A stretch of DNA of 64,000 nucleotides from positions 2,242,501 through 2,306,500 of the forward strand of contig NC_020830.1 of NCBI RefSeq assembly GCF_000152945.2, read 5' to 3'. Of this stretch, positions 7,950 to 17,503 are shown piece after piece (positions within the stretch are counted from its first letter, which is position 1; every line of letters starts with the position of its first letter). Origin of the DNA: Polaribacter sp. MED152 (GTDB lineage: Bacteria > Bacteroidota > Bacteroidia > Flavobacteriales > Flavobacteriaceae). The translations under genes were made by a program, and so were the position numbers. The notes under the pieces were generated by a model. It worked only from the letters and a program-made list of their open reading frames with translations, was not told where the DNA came from and made no database searches.

Positions 7950-8906
7950 TTAAAATGCAGCACGTTTTAATCTGTCGTTCATCGATTTTCCTAGGCCAAA
8001 TTCTGGGAGTTTTTCTACAATAATTATATCTAAATTTAAATGATCTAATTGATGCATAGAATCGTATAAATTAGAGGCAGCTTCCTGTAGATTATTAGAT
8101 GTGGAAAGCCTAATTTCTGCATCAACAGCATTATTTTTAAACGATGTAGAGAATGATAAAACACCAATTTTTGAAGTTTTGTATTTCTCTATTTCACTCT
8201 TTACATCTGTAGTTAAAATAGTTTTGGTTTTGGGTGCATAATGCTTTTGTAGCATTCCTGGGGCATCTGGATTTTTCTCTTTTTCATTCATTACAGATAC
8301 TGGTCCTACAACATTTTCTATTTCTTCTAAAGCCAAAGCTCCTAATCTATAGATAACTGGCTCATTATTATTAAAGCCAATTATGGTTGATTCAATTCCG
8401 TTTTTACAAGTACCACCATCTAAAACCATTTCAAGACTTTCCTTAAAATAACGTGCTACATGTTCTGGTTTGGTAGGGCTAATGTTATTAAAAGGATTTG
8501 CACTTGGAGCAGCTAAAGGAAAAGGTAATTTAGACAATAGCTCTAAAGTTGTTTTGTGGTTTGGTATTCTAACAGCAACAGTACTTTTACCAGCCGTAAT
8601 TAAATCTGGAATATTTGGGTTCTTTTTTAAAACCAAAGTCATTGAACCAGGCCAAAATTTTTCTGCTAGTAATTTTGCTTTTGCAGGAATTTCAGCTACA
8701 ATTTTATCTAATTGATCGATACCAGAAACATGAACAATTAACGGATTAAATAAAGGTCTTTGTTTGGTCTCAAAAATAGATTTTATGGCTTTTTCACTAA
8801 AGATATTACCAGCCAAACCATATACAGTTTCAGTAGGAATAGCCACCAACTCTTCGTTCTCTAAAATTGAAATAGCTTTTTGTATGTCTTTAGAAATAAT
8901 GCTCAT
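7950..8906 (-). CDS. L-threonylcarbamoyladenylate synthase (Sua5 type)
   Basis: 318-aa Sua5/YwlC enzyme. It makes threonylcarbamoyl-AMP from Thr, bicarbonate and ATP, the first step of the t6A tRNA modification. The N-terminal YrdC domain shows IPTETVYGLAGN, KQRPLFNPLIVHV, PGSMTLVLKK, VAVRIPNH and PLAAPSANPFNNISPT. A linker ending in PGMLQKHYAPKT leads to the C-terminal Sua5 domain, which separates this from the short TsaC form. Start: ATG at 8906; the in-frame TTG at 8915 is less likely. A perfect TAATTTTG box ends 6 nt upstream. Confidence 0.95.
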   Translation of the reverse strand: MSIISKDIQKAISILENEELVAIPTETVYGLAGNIFSEKAIKSIFETKQRPLFNPLIVHVSGIDQLDKIVAEIPAKAKLLAEKFWPGSMTLVLKKNPNIPDLITAGKSTVAVRIPNHKTTLELLSKLPFPLAAPSANPFNNISPTKPEHVARYFKESLEMVLDGGTCKNGIESTIIGFNNNEPVIYRLGALALEEIENVVGPVSVMNEKEKNPDAPGMLQKHYAPKTKTILTTDVKSEIEKYKTSKIGVLSFSTSFKNNAVDAEIRLSTSNNLQEAASNLYDSMHQLDHLNLDIIIVEKLPEFGLGKSMNDRLKRAAF

Positions 8907-8942
8907 AAACCACAAAATTACACATAAAAAACTTTTATAGCT

Positions 8943-10619
8943 CTAAAAATCAGCATCAACTTTAAAAGTCATTTTCTCTTTAGTAGTTGGGTGTATAAAT
9001 GAAATTTGTTCTGCGTGTAAATGCAATCTATTCGATTTATTCCCATATAAATCATCACCAATTATAGGTGTATCTAAACCGTTTTTATGTGCTGAATGCA
9101 CTCTTAATTGATGAGTTCTACCTGTAATAGGATAAAAGTAAACACGTGTTTTACCGTTTTCAATGCTAATTTTGGTCCATTTTGTTTCTGCATTTTTGCC
9201 ATGAATAAAATCTACCAATTGCTTTGGCCTATCATCTAAATCAACTCTTAAGGGCAATTTAATTTTACCACTTTCTTTGGTTAGCATTCCATCTAACAAG
9301 GCTACATATCTTTTTTTAACAGTTCTGTTTATAAACTGACTTTGAACAATTTTATTGGCTTCTTTGGTTTTAGTAAGTACTAAAATGCCAGAGGTAGACA
9401 TGTCTAATCTATGTACTATTAGTGGGCCAGTGGCATTAGGATATTGATTTTTAATTCTTGTATACATAGAATCTTTAATTGTTTTGCCAGGAACAGATAA
9501 AAATTCGGCAGGTTTGTTAACCACAATTAAATCATCGTCTTCAAAAATAATTTCTAAGTTTTTTTCTGATGATAAATTAGTCAATAAAGAATTAGAATCC
9601 ATTTCTATATTTTGCAACATATGCCCCAAAATTGGTTTGCATCTGCTTTGACATGCAGGATAATAATTTTTATGTTTTCTAATAGCCGAGTTTGGCGAAA
9701 TTCCCCACCAAAATTCAGCCATACAAATGGGTTTTAGATTGTTGGCAAAAGCGTATTGCAATAATTTAGGAGCTGCACACTCACCAGAACCTGCAGGAGG
9801 TTGTACTTCTGGGTCATTAAAAATTTCTAATAAGGTTTTTGACTCTTTATCTTTATTTAGAAATGCATATTTGCTAAATAAGGTTTGTTGTAAAAAGTTA
9901 GACTTTTCTTTACGTTCTAATTTTAATGCCTCTATTTTATTGGTAAACCTATTTACTTTTGCTCTTAGGTCATTTAGTTTATCATCATAATAAGAGACCA
10001 ATTCTTTATAGAAAAACTGCTGATTATAACTTTCTTGCTTAAGTTGTTCTTCTAGTTTCTTAAAATCATTGCTAGTTAAACTACTTCTGGCATCTTTCTT
10101 TTTTTGCTTTCTCAAAGATTTAGCTTTGTTTATTTTTTTTCGTTGCTGCTCTAAATCTTTGGCAATAGATAGTTCTAATTCTTTTAAGGTTTTTAGTTGC
10201 TCTTTATATTCCGAATTTTCATTTAGCTTGGTTAGTTCTGCATTAATAGCATCTATTTCTAGCTCTCCTTTAATATAAAAACTACCTTCTGTTCTCATAT
10301 TAAAAACGGGTGGCACAAATTTATCTGGTAAACTTTTGTCTTGTAATTTGCCAGAAAATGCTGCCAAATAACCGATTTCATCTTCTATATTTTTTACCAA
10401 TAAAACACCGAACATTTTACCAATTGCATCTGTTGTTTCGTCTTCATTTAATCCAAAATTATGATTAAAATCTTTTTGAATAGACAAGTAATCTTGCAAT
10501 TCTTTAGTTGCAACTTCTGCTAAAAGATGAGGTTGATAGTAAAAAGGAAAGGTAAATTTTTCGGGTAATTTTATCTTGGAAATATCCCTTCTAAAAAAAT
10601 GAAAATGTTTTGGTATCAT
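8943..10619 (-). CDS. Large RluA-family pseudouridine synthase with coiled-coil extension
   Basis: 558-aa protein. The C-terminal 200 residues are a RluA/RluD-type pseudouridine synthase with the catalytic motif HRLDMSTSG and TGRTHQLRVH. The first 350 residues are an unusual extension: a globular start (YYQPHLLAEVATKELQDYL), a long Lys/Glu-rich coiled coil (about 130-255), then a Cys-containing module (GECAAPKLLQYA, ACQSRCKPILGHML). This long subfamily occurs in several phyla; its RNA target is not clear from sequence. Start: ATG at 10619, with a perfect TATCTTTG box 12 nt upstream; the TTG at 10634 is rejected. Confidence 0.88.
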   Translation of the reverse strand: MIPKHFHFFRRDISKIKLPEKFTFPFYYQPHLLAEVATKELQDYLSIQKDFNHNFGLNEDETTDAIGKMFGVLLVKNIEDEIGYLAAFSGKLQDKSLPDKFVPPVFNMRTEGSFYIKGELEIDAINAELTKLNENSEYKEQLKTLKELELSIAKDLEQQRKKINKAKSLRKQKKKDARSSLTSNDFKKLEEQLKQESYNQQFFYKELVSYYDDKLNDLRAKVNRFTNKIEALKLERKEKSNFLQQTLFSKYAFLNKDKESKTLLEIFNDPEVQPPAGSGECAAPKLLQYAFANNLKPICMAEFWWGISPNSAIRKHKNYYPACQSRCKPILGHMLQNIEMDSNSLLTNLSSEKNLEIIFEDDDLIVVNKPAEFLSVPGKTIKDSMYTRIKNQYPNATGPLIVHRLDMSTSGILVLTKTKEANKIVQSQFINRTVKKRYVALLDGMLTKESGKIKLPLRVDLDDRPKQLVDFIHGKNAETKWTKISIENGKTRVYFYPITGRTHQLRVHSAHKNGLDTPIIGDDLYGNKSNRLHLHAEQISFIHPTTKEKMTFKVDADF

Positions 10620-10752
10620 AGTTTTGCAGTGCAAAGATACTTAGTTTATGACTATTAATTGATTAATGAAAATGAGAATTAAGTTCCTTCGAAATTTATT
10701 CATAGAGTTAACAATTACATTTATTGCGTTAAGTCAAAGTTTGGTATTGCTT

Positions 10753-10760
10753 TAGTTTTG
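10753..10760 (+). promoter_or_regulatory. -7 promoter box of acidic lipoprotein gene
   Basis: Exact Bacteroidota -7 consensus TAGTTTTG, 21 nt before the ATG at 10782. No TTG box at standard spacing was seen upstream. Confidence 0.55.
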
Positions 10761-10781
10761 TATCAAATAAAATCAAGAATT

Positions 10782-11480
10782 ATGAAAACTATAAAAATGA
10801 AATCAATAAAATTATTTGCTACTGCATTAACTGTTACCAGTTTTATGATGGTTTCTTGTGATATAAAAAAAGAGAACGCAGATAATGAAGAAATAATAGA
10901 GGTTGTAGAGGTTGAAAAAGATAATGTAGAGGTTGATGCTGATATGAACACTGAAAAAATAGCTGAGGTTGAGGTGAAAACTAGAACTTATAAAATGAAA
11001 GAACAAGAACCAATTGTATACGATTTAGATGCAAATGGAATTGCTGGTTTTGATGATTGGAGAGATTATACAGTAGTAAATTATGAATTGGCAGAAATTA
11101 GAAAAGCAAACTATTTGACCACTGCTCAACGTGTAAAAAACATGAACTACAGAATTGCAAACCTTGGTAATTCAATTCCTGCTTGGTTAAAAACGGAAGA
11201 AGTTATGGAAGATGTTTCAGACGTGCAAAAAGAGTACTTAGAGTTAATAGAAGATGCTGATGCTTCTGAAAATGAAATGAAAGAAAACTTAGAAGAATTA
11301 TCAGAAAAGTTTGATGATTTAAAAGAGGAATTAGATGAAACTGTTCAAGAGTATGTAAGGATTCATGAGAGTGCAATTGAAGAATTCAATGAAGAGTTTA
11401 AAAAAGGAAAAATTGAAGCAGCCATTGAAGAGTACAATGAAGAAATTAAAAAGATGGATAAAATTTTAGATAATAAATAA
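10782..11480 (+). CDS. Acidic coiled-coil lipoprotein of unknown function
   Basis: 232-aa probable lipoprotein. It has a signal peptide with a lipobox ending MVSC at about residue 26. The rest is very acidic and largely helical: Glu/Val-rich 30-60, then a long region (145-232) of heptad-like Glu/Lys/Leu repeats that should form a coiled coil. I recognise no catalytic motif. The ATG at 10782 fits the promoter box at 10753; a second in-frame ATG at 10797 would also leave an intact signal. Single gene between a divergent RluA-type gene and a terminator. Confidence 0.8.
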   Translation: MKTIKMKSIKLFATALTVTSFMMVSCDIKKENADNEEIIEVVEVEKDNVEVDADMNTEKIAEVEVKTRTYKMKEQEPIVYDLDANGIAGFDDWRDYTVVNYELAEIRKANYLTTAQRVKNMNYRIANLGNSIPAWLKTEEVMEDVSDVQKEYLELIEDADASENEMKENLEELSEKFDDLKEELDETVQEYVRIHESAIEEFNEEFKKGKIEAAIEEYNEEIKKMDKILDNK

Positions 11481-11521
11481 TACAAATCGCTAAGAAAAAG
11501 AATTAAAAATTGGAAAAAGAA

Positions 11522-11553
11522 AAAAAGAGGTAGATGAAAATCTACCTCTTTTT
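11522..11553 (+). terminator. Bidirectional terminator
   Basis: A 13-bp perfect stem (11522-11534 with 11541-11553), 6-nt loop, A-tract on the left and T-tract on the right. It touches the stop codon of the convergent minus-strand gene and so probably ends both transcripts. Confidence 0.88.
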
Positions 11554-12262
11554 ATTTTTGGTATGTAAATGCATCAAAAAGAACTGTGTTTTCTGATTTA
11601 GATGGAGTATCTCCCATAAAAAACAAGTTTTCAAGACTACAGTGTACTCTAAATTCAGTATTACTTTTAACGTTAGTCTGTAATTCTTTTACTAGCTTGT
11701 TATTAATAAACCATTTTACTAAATAGAAACCTTGAACGTCAATTAATTCCATTCTAAAATTAGCATATTCTCCCATCTTAACAGGAAAGTGACTAGAGTT
11801 GGAAGGTGAAAATTGAGATACACAATATACTATTGCTTCATCAGGTTTTAAGCCTATTTTCTCTCGATCTTTTTTTTGACCAGAGCCAATTTCAAAATCA
11901 AATTCAAATTCTTCTTTATCATTATGATATAAAAATGCGCCAACACTTACTTGTTCAAAAAGTGTGAATTTAGGAACTAGAATTCTCCATGTATAGCTGC
12001 CAGTTGTAAATGTTTTCTTACTTCTAATTTTAACCCTGTCATTTGTATTTGGTCTGGTTGAAAACTTTAGTTTACCATCTTCCAATTTGTATGTTGCAGG
12101 GCTTTTCCAAGAATTATTAATCCAATTATTTTTAAAGTCGCTCTTTTTATCAAAAGTCTCCATAAATATAGAATCATTCATAAGCATGGTTTTAGAAGTG
12201 CTACAACTTGAAGCAATTAATAGTAGTAAAACAATTAAAATTTTACGAAACTCGAAATTCAT
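11552..12262 (-). CDS. Lipoprotein with GH16-like jelly-roll domain
   Basis: 236-aa lipoprotein: the ATG at 12262 gives a signal peptide ending in ASSC (lipidated Cys at about 20). The body has the beta-sandwich pattern of a concanavalin-type lectin/glucanase: YKLEDGKLKFSTRP, SYTWRILVPKF, VSVGAFLYHNDKEEFEFDFE, then FRMELIDVQGFYLVKWFIN. The EFEFDFE segment resembles the ExDxxE catalytic strand of family 16 glycoside hydrolases but with altered spacing, so I cannot claim enzyme activity. It could be a carbohydrate-binding surface protein. No glycan-degradation neighbours. Confidence 0.7.
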   Translation of the reverse strand: MNFEFRKILIVLLLLIASSCSTSKTMLMNDSIFMETFDKKSDFKNNWINNSWKSPATYKLEDGKLKFSTRPNTNDRVKIRSKKTFTTGSYTWRILVPKFTLFEQVSVGAFLYHNDKEEFEFDFEIGSGQKKDREKIGLKPDEAIVYCVSQFSPSNSSHFPVKMGEYANFRMELIDVQGFYLVKWFINNKLVKELQTNVKSNTEFRVHCSLENLFFMGDTPSKSENTVLFDAFTYQK

Positions 12263-12376
12263 TATTGATGATAAAAGTTTGTGAACACTACTTAAAAAAG
12301 CCAAAAAATTGAATTAAGCTTGTAACAATCGTGTTTATGGTAAATAAAAACGATTTAAATTATGGCAAAAATGAAT

Positions 12377-15214
12377 CTAATGCGCTTCTAACCAATTTTG
12401 GCCAATTCCCATTTCTACGTCTAAAGGTACAGTCATTTTAAATGCATTCTCCATTTCGTTTTTTATAATAGGTTTAATAGTTTCTAATTCATCTTTATGA
12501 GCATCGAAAACCAATTCATCATGCACCTGCAATAGCATTTTAGATTTAAAACCTTCTTGAATGAATCTATTATGAATATTAATCATGGCTAGTTTTATAA
12601 TATCTGCAGCAGAGCCCTGTATTGGAGCATTTACAGCATTTCTTTCTGCACCACTTCTCACCATAGCATTTCTAGAATTAATGTCTTTTAAATACCTACG
12701 TCTGTTTAAAACGGTTTCTACATAACCATGTTCTCTAGCAAAATCTACTTGAGCAGACATGTATGCTTTTAATTTAGGATATGTTTCATAATACGTATCA
12801 ATTAATTCTTTGGCTTCACCTCTGCTCAAGTCTGTTTGGTTACTTAAGCCAAAAGCAGAAACTCCATAAACAATACCAAAGTTTACGGTTTTAGCATTAC
12901 TTCTTTGTTCGCGAGTAACATCATTTATATCAACACCAAAAACTTTAGCAGCAGTAGAAGCATGAATGTCTTCGCCATTTTTAAAAGCATTTATCATGGT
13001 TTCTTCTTCACTTAAAGCTGCAATAATTCGCAATTCTATTTGGCTGTAATCAGCTGCCAATAAAACATAATTTTCATCTTTTGGTACAAATGCTTTACGT
13101 ACTTCACGTCCTCTTTCAGTTCTTATTGGTATGTTTTGTAGGTTAGGATTGTTAGAGCTTAATCTACCAGTTGCAGCAACAGCTTGCATGTATTGTGTGT
13201 GAATTCTACCTGTTTTTTTATTAATTTCGTTCGGTAAGGCATCAACATAGGTACTTTGTAGTTTTTTGTATTGCCTGTATTCTTGAATGTCTCTAATTAT
13301 TTTATGTTCTTTAGCTAAGAATGATAAAATATCTTCACCAGTTTTATATTGACCTGTTTTGGTTTTTTTAGGCTTATCTACCAACTTCATATTTTCAAAC
13401 AATACAATTCCTAATTGTTTTGGAGAGGCTATATTAAATTCTTCTCCTGCTTGTTCGTAAATTTCTTTTTCTAGTCTATTTATGTCATCAGTTAAAGCTG
13501 TAGAAAGTTGTTTTAGAAAGTTTGTATCTACATTAATTCCTTCAATTTCCATAGCTGTTAAAACAGATACCAAAGGCAATTCTACTTTGTTAAAAAGTTC
13601 AGTAACGTTACCACTATCTAATTCTTTGGTAAAGTGCTGTTTTAGTTGATAGGTAATATCTGCATCCTCAACAGCATATTCTGTTTGATCTTTTATAGGA
13701 ACAACCCTCATAGAAAGCTGATTTTTACCTTTTTTACCAATTAGTTCTGTGATTGAAACTGGGTGGTAATTCAAATACGTTTCAGCCAAAACATCCATAT
13801 TATGCCTCATATCTGGGTTGATGAGGTAATGAGCGATCATAGTATCGAACAATTTACCTTTAACAGGCATGTTGTAATTAGATAAAACCTTAATATCATA
13901 TTTTAAATTATGACCAACCTTTTCTATCATTTCTGATTCAAAAAATGGTCTAAATTCCTCTAAAATAGCTTTTGTTTCTTCTTGGTTTTCTGGAAATGAA
14001 ACATAGTATCCTTTACCAATTTCATAAGAAAATGCAATACCTATTAACTCAACCTCTAATGCTTTTAAACCTGTAGTTTCTGTATCAAAACAAACAGAAG
14101 GTTGTTGTAATAATTTTTTAATTAACAGTTTACGAGATAATGTACTATCTATGTGCTGATAAAAATGATTTGTGTTGTTTATGTTTTTAAAGCCAGATAA
14201 ACTTTCTTCTTGAGTGATACTGCCAGAACCAGGTGCTGCAAATAAATCAAACTGACCTTCTGCATTTGTTGCCAATTTTTTAGTATTGCTTTCACTTTTA
14301 GTATCTGTTTCAGCTGTTTTTGTGGTGGTTTCTGTAGCAAATGTTTTTAAGAAGTTTGTTAAAAGGTTTCTGAATTCTAATTCATTAAAAATTTCTTTCA
14401 CTTTTTCTACATCTGGCTGATCTAATGTAAAATCTTTGGCATTGAAAGAAACAGGAACATCTAACATAATGGTAGCAAGCTTTTTAGAAAGTAAACCAAG
14501 TTCACCATTTGCTTCTACCTTTTCTTTCATTTTACCTTTTAATTGATCTGTGTTAGCCAATAAGCCTTCCATAGAACCAAATTGCGCTAAAAATTTCTTT
14601 GCAGTTTTTTCTCCAACTCCAGGTAAACCAGGAATGTTATCTGCAGAATCACCCATCATTCCTAAAAAGTCGATTACTTGTAAAGGATCTGTAACTTGAA
14701 ATTTTTCTAATACTTCTGGCACACCCCAAATGTCATAACCACCTCCAAAACGTGGCTTGTACATGAAGATATTTTCTGAAACTAATTGTGCAAAATCTTT
14801 ATCTGGAGTAACCATAAAGGTTTTAAAACCCTCTTTCTCTGCTTGCTTAGAAAGTGTACCAATAACATCATCTGCCTCAAAACCTTCTTTAACCATAATT
14901 GGTATATGCATGGCTTCTAAAATATTGCAGATGTAAGGTATTGCTTGTGTTATTGGTTCTGGAGTAGCATCTCTATTTGCTTTGTATTCTTGAAACATTT
15001 CAACTCTATCTGTGCTTCCACCTTTATCAAAACAAACCGCTAAATGATCTGGTCTTTCACGTTTAATAACATCTAATAGAGAGTTCATAAAACCCATAAT
15101 AGCAGATGTGTCTAAACCCTTAGAGTTTATTCTTGGGTTCTTTATAAATGCGTAATATCCTCTGAAAATTAATGCATAAGCATCAACTAGAAAAAGTCTT
15201 TTTTGATCTGCCAT
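12377..15214 (-). CDS. polA: DNA polymerase I
   Basis: 945-aa PolA of normal length with three domains. The 5'-3' exonuclease (1-290) has FLVDAYALIFRGYYA and DFLGMMGDSADNIPGLPGVG. The 3'-5' proofreading exonuclease (about 350-540) keeps its metal site (CFDTETTGL, VGHNLKYDIKVL, YAVEDADITYQL). The polymerase domain (560-945) has motif A DYSQIELRI, motif B RSNAKTVNFGIVYG and motif C VHDELVFD. It works in Okazaki-fragment maturation and excision repair. No obvious terminator follows, only an imperfect inverted repeat at 12327-12355. Confidence 0.98.
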   Translation of the reverse strand: MADQKRLFLVDAYALIFRGYYAFIKNPRINSKGLDTSAIMGFMNSLLDVIKRERPDHLAVCFDKGGSTDRVEMFQEYKANRDATPEPITQAIPYICNILEAMHIPIMVKEGFEADDVIGTLSKQAEKEGFKTFMVTPDKDFAQLVSENIFMYKPRFGGGYDIWGVPEVLEKFQVTDPLQVIDFLGMMGDSADNIPGLPGVGEKTAKKFLAQFGSMEGLLANTDQLKGKMKEKVEANGELGLLSKKLATIMLDVPVSFNAKDFTLDQPDVEKVKEIFNELEFRNLLTNFLKTFATETTTKTAETDTKSESNTKKLATNAEGQFDLFAAPGSGSITQEESLSGFKNINNTNHFYQHIDSTLSRKLLIKKLLQQPSVCFDTETTGLKALEVELIGIAFSYEIGKGYYVSFPENQEETKAILEEFRPFFESEMIEKVGHNLKYDIKVLSNYNMPVKGKLFDTMIAHYLINPDMRHNMDVLAETYLNYHPVSITELIGKKGKNQLSMRVVPIKDQTEYAVEDADITYQLKQHFTKELDSGNVTELFNKVELPLVSVLTAMEIEGINVDTNFLKQLSTALTDDINRLEKEIYEQAGEEFNIASPKQLGIVLFENMKLVDKPKKTKTGQYKTGEDILSFLAKEHKIIRDIQEYRQYKKLQSTYVDALPNEINKKTGRIHTQYMQAVAATGRLSSNNPNLQNIPIRTERGREVRKAFVPKDENYVLLAADYSQIELRIIAALSEEETMINAFKNGEDIHASTAAKVFGVDINDVTREQRSNAKTVNFGIVYGVSAFGLSNQTDLSRGEAKELIDTYYETYPKLKAYMSAQVDFAREHGYVETVLNRRRYLKDINSRNAMVRSGAERNAVNAPIQGSAADIIKLAMINIHNRFIQEGFKSKMLLQVHDELVFDAHKDELETIKPIIKNEMENAFKMTVPLDVEMGIGQNWLEAH

Positions 15215-15260
15215 TTTATCTTTATTTCTTAAAAGATAAAACTACAAAAACTAAAATAAA

Positions 15261-16088
15261 TTACCCTTCATATTCTGCTGATTTTAGGCCTTTTTGAAAA
15301 GGTGCTTTTAGTTGATAGAGTACATCATCTGATTTTTCTGCATCTAAAATATCTACACCATAAATAATATCATTTGTATCTTCATAGATGAAGGTTCCAA
15401 AGATTCTATCCCAAAAAGAAAAAATATTTCCAAAATTAGTGTCTGTCCAAGGCATTACATGATGATGATGAAATTTATGAGTATTAGGTGAGATAAAAAC
15501 GTAACTTATAGCTTTATCTAACCAAATAGGTAGTTGAATATCTGCGTGAGAAAAATAAGTAAAAAGCACGGTTAAAATTCGGTAAATTAAATAATAGGCT
15601 AGAGGTAAACCTGCTATAATAATGCCTAATAAAGCAAAGGTTTCTCTAAATATAAAATCTATTGGATGATGCCTTGTTCCAGAAGTTACATCTACATGCC
15701 TATCACTATGATGCACTGTGTGAAAACGCCACATTACAGGTATTTTATGTAGCATAAAATGTACCACATATTGAGACATAAAGTCTAGTATCATAATGGC
15801 TAAAATAACCTCTACCCAAACAGGAAAATCAACTAAATTTAACAAGCCAAAATTATTAGTATCTAACCAAAGAAAAATACCTACAGTTAAAAGCCCAAAA
15901 ACAACATTTATTAATATTGTTGAACCTAATAAAACAAAGTTGGTTTTTGCATGCTTCCATTTGTTGTATTTGTGTTTTTTGAGAGGATAAATACCTTCTA
16001 ATATCCAAAAAACAGCCAAACAACTTATAATCCATATTAGTTTTTGTACACTAGTTAGGTTCTCAAAAAAAGCCACAATTGCATCCAT
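15261..16088 (-). CDS. Sterol desaturase/fatty acid hydroxylase superfamily protein
   Basis: 275-aa membrane protein with about four to five hydrophobic segments and the di-iron histidine clusters of the fatty acid hydroxylase superfamily: HFMLHKIPVMWRFHTVHHSD (HxxxH and HxxHH), SGTRHHPIDF and NTHKFHHHHVM. Members hydroxylate or desaturate lipids with O2. The substrate is unknown; in this group of bacteria carotenoids and ornithine or sphingo-type lipids are candidates (inference). It sits 46 nt upstream of polA on the same strand. Confidence 0.88.
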   Translation of the reverse strand: MDAIVAFFENLTSVQKLIWIISCLAVFWILEGIYPLKKHKYNKWKHAKTNFVLLGSTILINVVFGLLTVGIFLWLDTNNFGLLNLVDFPVWVEVILAIMILDFMSQYVVHFMLHKIPVMWRFHTVHHSDRHVDVTSGTRHHPIDFIFRETFALLGIIIAGLPLAYYLIYRILTVLFTYFSHADIQLPIWLDKAISYVFISPNTHKFHHHHVMPWTDTNFGNIFSFWDRIFGTFIYEDTNDIIYGVDILDAEKSDDVLYQLKAPFQKGLKSAEYEG

Positions 16089-16163
16089 ATACCTTGAAAA
16101 TTAATCTTATAAATCTAAGAAAAACTTTAACAAGTTGTTAAAAATCAATCGTTTTTTAACAGT

Positions 16164-16171
16164 TATCTTTG
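16164..16171 (+). promoter_or_regulatory. -7 promoter box of metallophosphoesterase gene
   Basis: Exact TATCTTTG, 22 nt before the ATG at 16194. A TTG lies 26 nt further upstream, longer than the usual spacing. Confidence 0.55.
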
Positions 16172-16193
16172 TGAATTCTAAAAAACAACTTCT

Positions 16194-17417
16194 ATGCCTC
16201 GTTGGTTAATTCCTTTAATAATCTTAGTTATTGTAATTGTTGCAGTAGAGATTTATACTTTTCAAGCATTTAAAACATTATCTAAAAATAAGTGGGTTCG
16301 CTTTTCATTTTTAGTAGTTAGTATTGCTGTTTATATTAACTTTTTAATTACCATGCTAACCTATGATAGAGGTAATGGGCAAACACCACAATTTCAAATG
16401 GCAATGGGGTTATTGTTAACCTTTTCGATACCAAAATTAGTGGTAATTATTTTTCTCTTTGGAGAAGATGTTTATAGATGGATTGTAAAATTAATATCTG
16501 CAGTTTCTAATGGAGAAACACAGCCAATACCTAGTAGAAGAAAATTTATTTCTCAATTGGCTTTAGGTATTGCTGCTATACCATTTGTTTCTTTTATTTA
16601 CGGTATTATACAAGGTAAATACAACTATAAAGTCATTAAGTATCAATTAACTTTTGATGATTTACCAGCAGCATTTGATGGCTATACCATCACTCAAATT
16701 TCAGACATTCACTCAGGTAGTTTTACCAATAGAGAAAAAATACAATATGGGGTGGATTTAATTAATGAGCAGCAATCAGATTTATTATTATTTACAGGTG
16801 ATATTGTAAATAATAAGGCAGATGAAATGGATGATTGGATTGATGTCTTTGATAAACTTACAGCAAAAGAAGGCAAATACGCAATTCTAGGAAATCATGA
16901 TTATGGAGATTATATGGATTGGAAAACGCCACAAGATAAAATTGATAATTTCGAGAAAGTAAAGAATATTCATAAAAGAATTGGTTTTGATTTGTTACTT
17001 GATGAACACAGGTATATTGAAAAAGATGGGGAGAAAATTGCTCTTTTGGGTGTAGAAAATTGGGGAAAAGGATTTAATCAAGCAGGAGATTTGGCAAAGG
17101 CTTCAGCTGGTGTAAGTAAAGACGATTTTAAAATATTAATGAGTCATGATCCTAGTCATTGGCAAGAAAAAGTAAAGAAAGACGATTTTAATTATCACTT
17201 AACTTTAAGTGGTCATACTCATGGTTTGCAAATGGGAATTGAGATTCCAGGATTTTTAAAATGGAGTCCTTCTCAATATGTTTACAAACAATGGGCTGGC
17301 TTGTATGAAGAATTTGGTCGATTTATAAATGTAAACAGAGGTTTTGGTTATCATGCTTTTCCTGGTAGAGTTGGTATTTGGCCAGAAATAACAGTTATAG
17401 AATTGAAAAAAGCCTGA
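16194..17417 (+). CDS. Membrane-anchored metallophosphoesterase (YkuE/YaeI-like)
   Basis: 407-aa protein. Three or four membrane helices occupy residues 1-145. The calcineurin-type phosphoesterase domain follows, with complete metal-binding motifs: QISDIHSGSF, LLFTGDIVNN, ILGNHDYGD, MSHDPSHW and LSGHTHGLQ. This architecture matches the YkuE/YaeI group, some members of which cleave UDP-diacylglucosamine-like or other phosphodiesters at the membrane; the substrate here is not known. The active site should face the same side as the C-terminus. Confidence 0.9.
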   Translation: MPRWLIPLIILVIVIVAVEIYTFQAFKTLSKNKWVRFSFLVVSIAVYINFLITMLTYDRGNGQTPQFQMAMGLLLTFSIPKLVVIIFLFGEDVYRWIVKLISAVSNGETQPIPSRRKFISQLALGIAAIPFVSFIYGIIQGKYNYKVIKYQLTFDDLPAAFDGYTITQISDIHSGSFTNREKIQYGVDLINEQQSDLLLFTGDIVNNKADEMDDWIDVFDKLTAKEGKYAILGNHDYGDYMDWKTPQDKIDNFEKVKNIHKRIGFDLLLDEHRYIEKDGEKIALLGVENWGKGFNQAGDLAKASAGVSKDDFKILMSHDPSHWQEKVKKDDFNYHLTLSGHTHGLQMGIEIPGFLKWSPSQYVYKQWAGLYEEFGRFINVNRGFGYHAFPGRVGIWPEITVIELKKA

Positions 17418-17443
17418 TTATCAGCTTATTTAATTAGAATTGC

Positions 17444-17451
17444 TATATTTG
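17444..17451 (+). promoter_or_regulatory. -7 promoter box of thioredoxin-like gene
   Basis: Exact TATATTTG, 52 nt before the ATG at 17504, in the gap after the phosphoesterase gene. Confidence 0.55.
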
Positions 17452-17503
17452 TAGCTATAGACACAAAAACTATACTATTTTTTTAGTTTAAAAAAATACA
17501 GTT

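Noticed and set aside
12327..12355. Inverted repeat (AATCGT..TTTAT) downstream of polA
   Set aside because: One mismatch and no T-run in the polA direction; not a convincing terminator.
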